Source: CAZDAM01 sp964503595
GTDB lineage: Bacteria > Muiribacteriota > UBA6191
DNA length: 24,647 bases
NCBI GenBank assembly: GCA_964503595.1
Contig: CAZDAM010000052.1
Span: forward strand, 1-24,647
Direction: 5' to 3'
A program made the translations under genes and the position numbers. Below the pieces are notes generated by a model that saw nothing but the letters and a program-made list of their open reading frames with translations, was not told the origin of the DNA and made no database searches. This document shows positions 1 to 6,469 of this stretch, in pieces; the first letter of the stretch is position 1; every line of letters begins with the position of its first letter.

Positions 1-5
1 GGGGT

Positions 6-50
6 AAGGCCCGGTACTGAAGCTTAGGCTTCGGTACCGGGCCTTTTCTG
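6..50 (+). terminator. Rho-independent terminator of a gene left of the window
   Basis: A near-perfect inverted repeat forms a 17-bp stem (6-22 pairing with 29-45, one G-T wobble) around a 6-base loop. It is followed on the plus strand by a T-rich tail. The tail orientation says it ends a plus-strand transcript coming from outside the window. It lies just past the dusB stop, so it could also slow minus-strand transcription, but no T-run follows on that strand. Confidence 0.85.
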
Positions 51-77
51 TTTTCCGGGCTTTTCAGGAGGTCTGGA

Positions 78-1070
78 TTATTGGGCCTTGAGAAAAAGCT
101 GAAGCTGGTTCAGTAATTCCGGATTGGACCCGCAGGCAAGGATGCTTTCCCGGATCTCTTCAAAGCTTTGGTGGAGTTCAAAATAGGACGGAAGGCCTTT
201 TCTTACCCGGCGAAACTCGTGTTCAGGCTTACGGGAGTAGGTGATCTCATACTGGAAGTGTTTTAGGGCCATTCGGGCTCTTTCTTCCTTTTTTGGGTCG
301 ATGGGTTGCCGACCTTCAAAAAGGTCTGAGATCTGAGTGAAAAGAAAGGGATTTCCGACAGCTCCCCGTCCGATCATGATGCCCTGGCAGCCTGTTGTCT
401 GGAACATGGAAAAAGCATCCTGCGGACTTAAGACATCCCCATTGCCAATGACCGGAATTTTCAAGCTTCGGGTGAGCTGAGTAATCCATTTCCATTGGCT
501 TTGTCCGGTAAACTTCTGGGACTGGGAGCGGGGATGAAGGCAGATGGCATCGGCTCCGGCCTGTTCCATGAGACGGGCGAATTCCAGACAGTTGGGTTCC
601 TCGCCTTTGGGTCCGGTCCGGATCTTGACTGTAATGGGTAGCTGAGTAGCTTTCTTCATGGAGGAGACAATTTCCATGGCGCGCTTCGGATCTGACATCA
701 GGGCAACCCCATAACCGGTGGAAGTGACTTTTTTGACTGGACAGCCCATATTGATATCAATCATGGCAGCTTCGGATTCGGCTTCGATGACGCGGGCACC
801 TTCAGCCATTTTTTCCGGTTCTCCTCCAAAAATCTGGATTGAGACAGGTTTTTCGGCAGGCAGGATCTGAAGGCGGACCATGGTAGCTTTGAGGCGGGAA
901 GCCAGCCCCTGGGCGGAAACCATCTCTGTGACACAGAGACCGGCTCCAGCTTCCCGGTAAAGAAGACGGGTTGCAGGATTGGAGTATCCGGCCATGGGAG
1001 CGGCCAGAACAGGAGGCCAGATTTTTACGGAACCGATCATCAGAGGCTCGATTAAGGCAACTTTTTCCAT
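78..1070 (-). CDS. dusB: tRNA-dihydrouridine synthase, DusB type
   Basis: This 330-residue protein is an FMN-dependent enzyme that reduces uridine to dihydrouridine in the D-loop of tRNA in the cytoplasm. The N-terminal TIM barrel begins with the flavin-binding LAAPMAGYSN stretch (about residues 22-31). The family signature INMGCPVKKV follows, with the presumed catalytic Cys at 110 and the GYGVALM segment after it. VKIRTG, LHPRSQSQ, GNGDV and GIMIGRGAVGNP mark the later barrel strands. The C-terminal helical tRNA-binding part (about 240-330) carries FRRVRKGLPSYF. Length is normal for DusB. The ATG at 1070 is preceded by a good promoter whose -10 box lies 8 bases upstream, and there is no ribosome-binding site, so the message may be leaderless. 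A second Dus gene (dusA type) lies at 12891-13901. Confidence 0.93.
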   Translation of the reverse strand: MEKVALIEPLMIGSVKIWPPVLAAPMAGYSNPATRLLYREAGAGLCVTEMVSAQGLASRLKATMVRLQILPAEKPVSIQIFGGEPEKMAEGARVIEAESEAAMIDINMGCPVKKVTSTGYGVALMSDPKRAMEIVSSMKKATQLPITVKIRTGPKGEEPNCLEFARLMEQAGADAICLHPRSQSQKFTGQSQWKWITQLTRSLKIPVIGNGDVLSPQDAFSMFQTTGCQGIMIGRGAVGNPFLFTQISDLFEGRQPIDPKKEERARMALKHFQYEITYSRKPEHEFRRVRKGLPSYFELHQSFEEIRESILACGSNPELLNQLQLFLKAQ

Positions 1071-1078
1071 AGGCTTTC

Positions 1079-1107
1079 GTATAAAAAGTACAGGCCTTTG
1101 CCGTCAA
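1079..1107 (-). promoter_or_regulatory. dusB promoter, apparently leaderless
   Basis: On the minus strand a TTGACG -35 box (1102-1107) is followed by exactly 17 bases and a TTATAC -10 box (1079-1084). Only 8 bases then separate the -10 box from the dusB ATG. The expected transcription start falls at or within a base or two of the start codon. On the plus strand TATAAA (1080-1085) overlaps the same -10 box and may serve the divergent secreted-protein gene, but I see no clear -35 box for it. Confidence 0.65.
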
Positions 1108-1134
1108 GCGGTTTGAGGTTCATAGGAGCGAATG

Positions 1135-2349
1135 ATGAAACGCACAGCCAAATGTTTTGCAGTCAGTCTTCTGGTAATCGGAGCCGTATCGGCAAATCCG
1201 AATGCTCATGGAATGAATCAGCAGGCTTATACATCCTATATGGTGGGGCAGCGGGGAATGACGAATCAGGGCATGGTGGACCCTTCCTTGGCCGATCCCC
1301 AGATGAACCTGAATCAGCCTTATGTGAACCAGCAGATGATGATGGAACCGGATGCACCGGGGATCACCAATCCTCTTAGTATCAATGCCCTGATTCATAC
1401 GGCTAATGCGCGGGTCAATCCTCAGCAGATGCAGGATCTGACTATGGCGGTCCAGGCTTATGTGGACGGAAATTTAAGCGATGCCCGTGAGCTCTTTTCG
1501 GCTGTGACCAACAAATATCCGGAAGGTGTGGCAACAGATCGTGCCTATCTGGGTCTGGCAAAAGTGGAAAGAGCGTACGGAGCTTATGATGTTTCCCGCC
1601 GGATTCTTGAGGCGGTCATTCGGAAAAACCGGGATTACGAATCCATCCAGCTGGCCCGCAGGGCCTATCAGGATCTGGAGCAGGAAGTCAACCGCTCTAC
1701 CGGGGAAGCCGCTCAGATGGTGGAAGTCGCTTATGCCCGCTATCAGGAAATCGGTTGGTTGAATGTTTTCAGCAAAATCCGGGCTTACAATGAGTACAAG
1801 GATGCCAAGGCCAATTATGAGGCCCTGATGATTTCCTCCCGTCAGTTCGATCAGATTTTTGTTCAGCAGAACATTACAACCCCGGTTCCCGGAGCAAATC
1901 TTCCCGACAATGATAATCTGGACAGCTCTGTTCCGTCTGATGTGGAATCGCAGATCGACAATATTCTGGATCCGGGCATGACAACAGCGACTCCTGTTGT
2001 GGTTCAGCCGGTTGTAACTGCTGGAAGCATGAACCAGAATCGGGGAATGTTTCCGGTAGGGGACACTTCCATGAGAAGCATTGCGACTCCGCCAGTGACG
2101 GTTCAGCCAGCTGTTGTAAACTCCACAGCTATCCCGGCTGCTGAAACAGCCGCGGCCACGTCGGCAGAAACCCCGGTTACAGAACGAATTAAAAATATGA
2201 ATATGGATGAGGCTCGTCAGGAATATATGAAAGCATATGACGATCTCAGAGAAGCCCTGAAGAATAACGATCCTCAGGCTCGTCAGGATGCCCAGACCCG
2301 CTACCAGGCAGCTCTGGAGCAGTACAATCTGTTAAGAGCCCGTCAGTAA
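1135..2349 (+). CDS. Exported helical-repeat (TPR-like) protein of unknown function
   Basis: I do not recognise a named family. The start is one of two adjacent ATGs (1132 or 1135). AGGAG at 1124-1128 sits 6 bases before 1135, so I prefer 1135, giving 404 residues. The N-terminus is a typical Sec signal: positive KRTAK, then a hydrophobic core to about residue 20, ending near VSANPNAHG. A Met/Gln/Asn-rich segment follows (about 25-75). Next comes a helical region (about 95-190) with a TPR look: GNLSDARELFSAVTNKYPEG, then YLGLAKVERAYGAYDVSRRI. A Pro/Thr/Ala-rich low-complexity linker (about 245-345) leads to a charged helix (about 350-404) likely to form a coiled coil. It lacks a lipobox, so it is probably periplasmic or secreted. 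It is a single-gene unit closed by a strong terminator. An assembly or scaffold role is possible but not shown. Confidence 0.8.
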   Translation: MKRTAKCFAVSLLVIGAVSANPNAHGMNQQAYTSYMVGQRGMTNQGMVDPSLADPQMNLNQPYVNQQMMMEPDAPGITNPLSINALIHTANARVNPQQMQDLTMAVQAYVDGNLSDARELFSAVTNKYPEGVATDRAYLGLAKVERAYGAYDVSRRILEAVIRKNRDYESIQLARRAYQDLEQEVNRSTGEAAQMVEVAYARYQEIGWLNVFSKIRAYNEYKDAKANYEALMISSRQFDQIFVQQNITTPVPGANLPDNDNLDSSVPSDVESQIDNILDPGMTTATPVVVQPVVTAGSMNQNRGMFPVGDTSMRSIATPPVTVQPAVVNSTAIPAAETAAATSAETPVTERIKNMNMDEARQEYMKAYDDLREALKNNDPQARQDAQTRYQAALEQYNLLRARQ

Positions 2350-2355
2350 ATCGAA

Positions 2356-2406
2356 AACAACAGAAAGCTCTCGCCAGCCTGCTGGTTGGCGGGGGCTTTT
2401 TGTTGT
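2356..2406 (+). terminator. Rho-independent terminator, probably bidirectional
   Basis: A 13-bp stem (2364-2376 with 2387-2399, two G-T wobbles) is followed by a T-run and TGTTGT. The inverted symmetry continues outside the stem (ACAACA matching TGTTGT), so the minus strand also reads a T-rich tail. It sits between the converging ends of the secreted-protein gene (2349) and the histidine-kinase gene (2413) and can serve both. Confidence 0.85.
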
Positions 2407-2412
2407 CTGGAC

Positions 2413-3546
2413 TCAGGTCTTGCTTTTAGGCAGGAGAAGGTGAAAGGTTGTACCTTGCCCCGGTATGCTTTCGCAACGGATATTTCCGGAGTTTTTCTCC
2501 ATAAGCTCCTTGCAGAGGATCAGTCCGAGACCGGAGCCTTTTTCTCCAGATGTTCCCCGGGTTGATTCTACCCGATACAGATTGAATAATGAGTCCAACC
2601 GCTCCTCGGGAATTCCCACTCCTTCATCCCGAATGCTGACTTCTACGGAAGAGGGCCCCCGGCTTGCGTGAATGAAGACTTTTCCTCTTGGGCGGGAGAA
2701 TTTGATCGCATTGCTGATCAGATTCCGGATCACGGTCTGAAGCATATAGGTATCCACTTCAGCAACAAGCTCTTTTTCCAGGTCGCACAGAATTTCGACC
2801 TGTTTGGCCTGGCGGATTTCGGCAAACAAGGGAAGTACCTGTTGAATGAGCTGGTTCAGGGAGACAGGATCCTTGCGGACCTCTGAGGCGCCAATTTGAA
2901 GGCGTGACCATTCCAGCAGATTTTCCAGAAGAGACAGAATGCGTTTGGAGTCCCGCTGCATAACAGCAAGAGAGTGCTGAACGTCTTCCTGGGACATGCA
3001 ATCGAATTCACGATGCAGAAGTTCCGAAATATTGGAGAAGGCACTGAGTGGCCCCCGCAGATCGTGAGCAATGATGGAGAGCAGGCGATCCTTGGTGAGG
3101 TTGAGCTCGGTAAGTTTGCTGTTGACCTGATTGAGTCGCGAGTTCATCTGCAGGATTTCCTTACGGGAATGACGAAGCTGCAAATGAGCTTCCACCCTGG
3201 AAATCAGTTCCAGTGGCTGAAATGGTTTGGGGATATAGTCAACAGCTCCGCACTGAAAGCCCATAGCGACATCTTCTATTGTATCTTTGGCGGTTAGAAA
3301 GAGAATGGGGAGATCACTCCATTCTGAACGGCTTTTGATCCGGCGGCAGACTTCAAATCCGTCCATTCTGGGCATCATGACATCCAGAAGAATCAGATCT
3401 GCCTGATTGTGTTCCAGCCAATCAAGGGCTTGGGGTCCATTTTTGACGCTGGCTGTGCGAAAAGGCATGGTACTGAAAATCCCTTCCAGCACCATCAGAT
3501 TGGATGGAGAATCATCAACTAGCAAAATACAATTCGCTTCATCCAT
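2413..3546 (-). CDS. Receiver-histidine kinase (REC-HisKA-HATPase)
   Basis: This 377-residue cytoplasmic signalling protein has no membrane segment or sensor domain. An N-terminal receiver (about 5-122) has the acidic pair at 11-12, phospho-acceptor Asp55 in LILLDVMMPRMDG and Lys107 in YIPKPFQP. A coiled linker (about 123-150) follows. The dimerisation and phospho-transfer domain carries His161 in IIAHDLRGPLSAF. The ATPase domain shows the N box around NLISNAIKFS (275-284), G1 DEGVGIP (307-313) and G2 GSGLGLILCK (about 337-346). The receiver at the front suggests it takes its signal from an unknown partner kinase and controls its own kinase activity, as in ATP-binding receiver hybrids of Bdellovibrio and cyanobacteria. 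It lies 51 bp downstream of the lipid-kinase gene on the same strand but has a possible promoter of its own. The cognate target is not in the window unless it is the kinase at 11369. Confidence 0.92.
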   Translation of the reverse strand: MDEANCILLVDDSPSNLMVLEGIFSTMPFRTASVKNGPQALDWLEHNQADLILLDVMMPRMDGFEVCRRIKSRSEWSDLPILFLTAKDTIEDVAMGFQCGAVDYIPKPFQPLELISRVEAHLQLRHSRKEILQMNSRLNQVNSKLTELNLTKDRLLSIIAHDLRGPLSAFSNISELLHREFDCMSQEDVQHSLAVMQRDSKRILSLLENLLEWSRLQIGASEVRKDPVSLNQLIQQVLPLFAEIRQAKQVEILCDLEKELVAEVDTYMLQTVIRNLISNAIKFSRPRGKVFIHASRGPSSVEVSIRDEGVGIPEERLDSLFNLYRVESTRGTSGEKGSGLGLILCKELMEKNSGNIRCESIPGQGTTFHLLLPKSKT

Positions 3547-3552
3547 TTCATG

Positions 3553-3558
3553 AGTGTA
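3553..3558 (-). promoter_or_regulatory. Possible -10 box of the receiver-kinase gene
   Basis: On the minus strand TACACT lies 6 bases before the ATG at 3546. No Shine-Dalgarno sequence is visible and the -35 region is poor. If used, it would give a leaderless mRNA. The alternative is read-through from the gene at 3598-4482. Confidence 0.3.
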
Positions 3559-3597
3559 GCGAATTTCAATTGGAATAGGAACGGATTGCTATAAATT

Positions 3598-4482
3598 TTA
3601 GCCTGGCAGGATCAGACTCAGACTGTCAGGTACAAGAGATACAGTGCAGGGGCTTTCTCCAATGTAATCCCCATCAACCTGAATCGGGACTCCTTGCTTA
3701 TGGATCTGGAAATGATTCCCGATGGTTCTGAGGATATGGTGGCCGGATGGAAGATTTCCCTTTCCAAGTTCGGCAAAGGTTTTGAGAATGCCCATGACAC
3801 CGTCACGAACGAGGATTCCTTCCAGTTCAGATGATGTGAGACCTGCTGTCTCTCCCAGTGGGTACGGTCCTCCATAGAAAGGAGAGTTAAGCGCAATGAA
3901 GGTATGTCCCAGGGCGACTTCTGTGTTGGCGTGGACATCGAATTCAGCAAGACTGGTCAGGATGTTTTTCAGTGCGCTCAGGGCGTAAGCACCCTCTCCC
4001 AGGATTTTCTTCAGAGGAAGCGAGACCTCCCGGCAGATACGGGCGTCCAGCCCGACTCCGGCCATCAGAAGAAAAGCTGCTTCGCGGATCGCTTCCTCGC
4101 CGGGTTTTCGAAATTCGACTTTCCCTGCGGAAATTCTTTGGGTATGTCCCTGAAGCAGGATTTCGACAATCTCAGGATCGGAAGAAGGGTAGTTCAAGGC
4201 ATGAGCAAGGACATTGGCAGTTCCCGAAGGGAAAATCCCCAGGGGGGTGAAGCTTCCCAGCATGCCTGAGGCTACTTCGCGTACGGTTCCGTCTCCCCCG
4301 GCGGCAAGAATGACCTGAGCTTTTTCCTTGAGGGCTTCCCGGGCCAGAAAAGTGGCGTGGCCAGGGGCATTGGTCGGCTTCAGGACCACATTGTAGCCAT
4401 GAAGAGTCAGAAATTCTTCCAGATAAGCCAGGCGCTCAGGGCTGAAACTTCGGGAGTGGGGATTATGAATCAGCACGTACAT
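3598..4482 (-). CDS. Diacylglycerol/lipid kinase family protein
   Basis: This 294-residue protein belongs to the DAGK catalytic family (DgkB/YegS-like), which phosphorylates a lipid hydroxyl such as diacylglycerol at the inner membrane. It begins MYVLIHNPHSR, the usual first strand. The nucleotide-binding motif AAGGDGTVREVASG lies at about residues 60-73 and IFPSGTANVLAH at about 83-94. The C-terminal lobe ends with the typical VDGD element (QVDGDYIGE). All landmarks are present at family length. The reading frame runs further upstream to a GTG at 4539, but the extension lacks family similarity and overlaps the divergent ABC gene, so the ATG at 4482 is chosen. Its substrate could be diacylglycerol, a sphingoid base or another lipid; sequence alone does not decide. 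The ABC-ATPase gene starts only 18 bp away on the other strand. Confidence 0.85.
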   Translation of the reverse strand: MYVLIHNPHSRSFSPERLAYLEEFLTLHGYNVVLKPTNAPGHATFLAREALKEKAQVILAAGGDGTVREVASGMLGSFTPLGIFPSGTANVLAHALNYPSSDPEIVEILLQGHTQRISAGKVEFRKPGEEAIREAAFLLMAGVGLDARICREVSLPLKKILGEGAYALSALKNILTSLAEFDVHANTEVALGHTFIALNSPFYGGPYPLGETAGLTSSELEGILVRDGVMGILKTFAELGKGNLPSGHHILRTIGNHFQIHKQGVPIQVDGDYIGESPCTVSLVPDSLSLILPG

Positions 4483-4487
4483 GAGTC

Positions 4488-4493
4488 TATAAT
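4488..4493 (+). promoter_or_regulatory. Consensus -10 box, leaderless start of the ABC ATPase gene
   Basis: A perfect TATAAT lies 7 bases before the ATG at 4501, and there is no Shine-Dalgarno sequence in between. The expected transcription start coincides with the start codon. A -35 hexamer at the right distance (around 4465-4470) is weak. The same 18 bases read on the minus strand contain TATAGA near the dagK-like start, so both genes may share one tiny divergent promoter region. Confidence 0.5.
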
Positions 4494-4500
4494 TGTGCTT

Positions 4501-5745
4501 ATGAATCAGGTTACGGTCAAGGATCTCATTGTACGTCACGAATCAGCACGGGCAGCGGGGACATTTTTCAGCCCTGCGGATCCCAATGCCAGGGAAGTTC
4601 TCTGGCAGAGTGAAGCTCTTTCCTTCTCCCTTGAACCAGGGCGGGCCTTTGGTCTTCTGGGGACGAACGGTTCAGGAAAAACTTCCTTCCTTAAAGCAAT
4701 TGGAGGGTTGATTCAGCCTGCCAGTGGAAGAGTGGAAATCCCTGCCAGCACTGTGGCTATTCTGGATTTGAATCTTGGATTTCATCCTGATTTTTCCGGA
4801 TTTGAGAACCTTTTGATGATGAATGCCTGCTACGGCAAAAAAGAGCATGAAATCTATGATGTAGAGAAGGAGATTGCTGAGTTTGCCAGCCTTGGGGATT
4901 ACCTGCACCGCCCGGTGAGGGAATATTCGGTAGGCATGAGAATGCGGCTTGGAATGGCCTGGGCGCTGGAGCAGCGCTTTGATCTGATTCTGATGGATGA
5001 GCTATTGTCGGTTGGGGATATGGCTTTTCAGAGGCAATGTCTGGCCCGGATTCAAAAAAGGCTTCAGGATGGAGCCTGCCTGATTCTGGCGACGCATAAT
5101 CTTCAGGAGGTCGCTATTCTCTGTCAGGAAGCGGTTGCCCTTCATCAGGGCAAGATTCTTGCTCAGGGTTCATCCGATCAGGTTCTGGGAGAATATCTGC
5201 GCCACAGTGAGAAAGCCGGAATCTTTGCTTCAACAATGATTGGAAGGCCGATGAACGCAGGAGAGCCTTTACTTCCTGGAACAGATCCTGGAGTCAGGAT
5301 CACAGGTTCCCGGCTGACAGATCGTTTTGGAGATGATATTGAAACCATCAGAACCCAGGAGCCTTTTTTTGTGGAACTGAGTTTTGAGATTTCAGGGGAA
5401 AGTATGATTCAGAATCCCCTGCTTCGGATTCAGATCCTGAGAAATGACGGGATTCTGGCGGGAGCCTGTAACAATTATCGCAGTGGCCAATGGCTGGATC
5501 TTTATCCAGGAGAAGCCACGATCCGGGTACATTTTCCTTCCTGTCAGCTGCTCGAAGGAACCTACTATATTCATGCTTCCCTGTGGCCGGATGAGTTTGA
5601 AAGTCTGGTTCTGGATCATGCCCACTGTCATCTGGAAGTTCCCCTGGCTTTTCATGTGGAGAGTGAAAGAAGGCAGGGGACAGGCATTGTGGCGACTCAC
5701 GCCGAGTTTCGGATTGTGGGTCCTCTGGATGAAAACAGCAGCTGA
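4501..5745 (+). CDS. Polysaccharide-export ABC ATPase, Wzt/TagH type
   Basis: This 414-residue protein is an ATP-binding subunit of the ABC-2 family that exports O-antigen or teichoic-type glycans across the inner membrane. Walker A is GTNGSGKT (54-61). The signature is the polysaccharide-type YSVGM (142-146). Walker B is DLILMDE (Asp166, Glu167), followed by the SVGD D-loop and H-loop His199 in LATHN. Residues about 265-405 form a beta-rich C-terminal extension like the Wzt glycan-binding domain (ITGSRLTDRFGD, then SGQWLDLYPGEATIRVHFP). This extension normally recognises the capped glycan. The permease partner (Wzm) is not in the window, which is unusual because the two are normally adjacent. 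The start at 4501 is chosen because it begins with the family strand and has a -10 box just upstream. The 3' end overlaps the convergent glycosyltransferase gene by 49 bp. Confidence 0.88.
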   Translation: MNQVTVKDLIVRHESARAAGTFFSPADPNAREVLWQSEALSFSLEPGRAFGLLGTNGSGKTSFLKAIGGLIQPASGRVEIPASTVAILDLNLGFHPDFSGFENLLMMNACYGKKEHEIYDVEKEIAEFASLGDYLHRPVREYSVGMRMRLGMAWALEQRFDLILMDELLSVGDMAFQRQCLARIQKRLQDGACLILATHNLQEVAILCQEAVALHQGKILAQGSSDQVLGEYLRHSEKAGIFASTMIGRPMNAGEPLLPGTDPGVRITGSRLTDRFGDDIETIRTQEPFFVELSFEISGESMIQNPLLRIQILRNDGILAGACNNYRSGQWLDLYPGEATIRVHFPSCQLLEGTYYIHASLWPDEFESLVLDHAHCHLEVPLAFHVESERRQGTGIVATHAEFRIVGPLDENSS

Positions 5746-6452
5746 GGGTATTTTTGAAACAGGCGAAAAAAGGACATGATGTGTAGCAGGGTGAAGCTGA
5801 AGTCCCTGGAACTTGCCTGCTGAAAATCATGATGAAAAACGGGTTCGGAAAGGACTTCGATCTTTCCGCCTTTCTCCCACCAGCGCCAGCAGAAGTCCAC
5901 ATCCTCACAGTAAAGAAGAAAGGAGGGGTCGAAGGGGGTCTGCAGAAAGTCTTCCCTCAGTCCCAGATAAAGGCTTCCCTGAATCCAGAATGTGGCAGTT
6001 CCAAAAAGAAGCTCCTCCTGCCTTTTTTTACGTAGCCAGGGAGACAGGAGTCTTTCCCGGATAACTTCCAGGGGACTGGGCCACTGGCGGATGGTGGGCC
6101 AGAGTCCCTGGTTTCCTACACTGCGGGCTCCGAGAAGGAGTCCTTTCCGGCGATTGTGGTTCTCAAGCAGTTGAGCAATCATGGAAGCCGGAAGACGGGT
6201 ATCCGGATTGAGAATCAGGATGGATTCTCCCTGGGCATGTCCAATCATCCAGTTGAGGTTGTCAGCCAGGCCGTATGGGCGATCCCGGTTGAGGAAACGG
6301 ATTCTGGGGTTTTGAGGTTGGGGCATATCCGTAGGCAGATTATGCAGTACCAGAATCTCGTCGTCTTCTTCAGTCTGGGGCAGGATGGTTCGAAGGAGAC
6401 GAACAAGACAGAGTTCGTGTTCGTGTGAGACGATAAGAATGGAGAGACGCAC
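5697..6452 (-). CDS. GT2 family glycosyltransferase (rhamnosyltransferase-like)
   Basis: This is a soluble family-2 (GT-A fold) glycosyltransferase of about 251 residues, which would transfer a sugar from a nucleotide donor to a glycan or lipid acceptor. From the chosen GTG start it reads MRLSILIVSHEHE, the usual first strand of the family. ILILNPDTRLP supplies the DxD-like metal site in the NPD form typical of rhamnosyltransferase-type enzymes. LLYCEDVDFCWRWWEKGG carries the catalytic-base ED motif. The frame stays open to a TTG at 6482, but that would overlap the divergent gene start and adds ten unrelated residues. The C-terminal SFFRLFQKYPQLL may lie on the membrane. It converges with the ABC ATPase gene and may act on the same glycan. 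Donor and acceptor are unknown. Confidence 0.85.
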   Translation of the reverse strand: MRLSILIVSHEHELCLVRLLRTILPQTEEDDEILVLHNLPTDMPQPQNPRIRFLNRDRPYGLADNLNWMIGHAQGESILILNPDTRLPASMIAQLLENHNRRKGLLLGARSVGNQGLWPTIRQWPSPLEVIRERLLSPWLRKKRQEELLFGTATFWIQGSLYLGLREDFLQTPFDPSFLLYCEDVDFCWRWWEKGGKIEVLSEPVFHHDFQQASSRDFSFTLLHIMSFFRLFQKYPQLLFSSRGPTIRNSA

Positions 6453-6469
6453 AGCAGGAAAATCGTAGC

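Noticed and set aside
4483..4539. Longer start (GTG 4539) for the lipid-kinase-like gene
   Set aside because: The extension overlaps the divergent ABC gene, has no ribosome-binding site and is not part of the family N-terminus, which begins at the ATG at 4482.
5348..5908. 186-codon minus-strand frame across the ABC ATPase and glycosyltransferase ends
   Set aside because: It lies across two well-supported genes, is rich in Ser/Pro/His as expected for a wrong frame, and has no motif.
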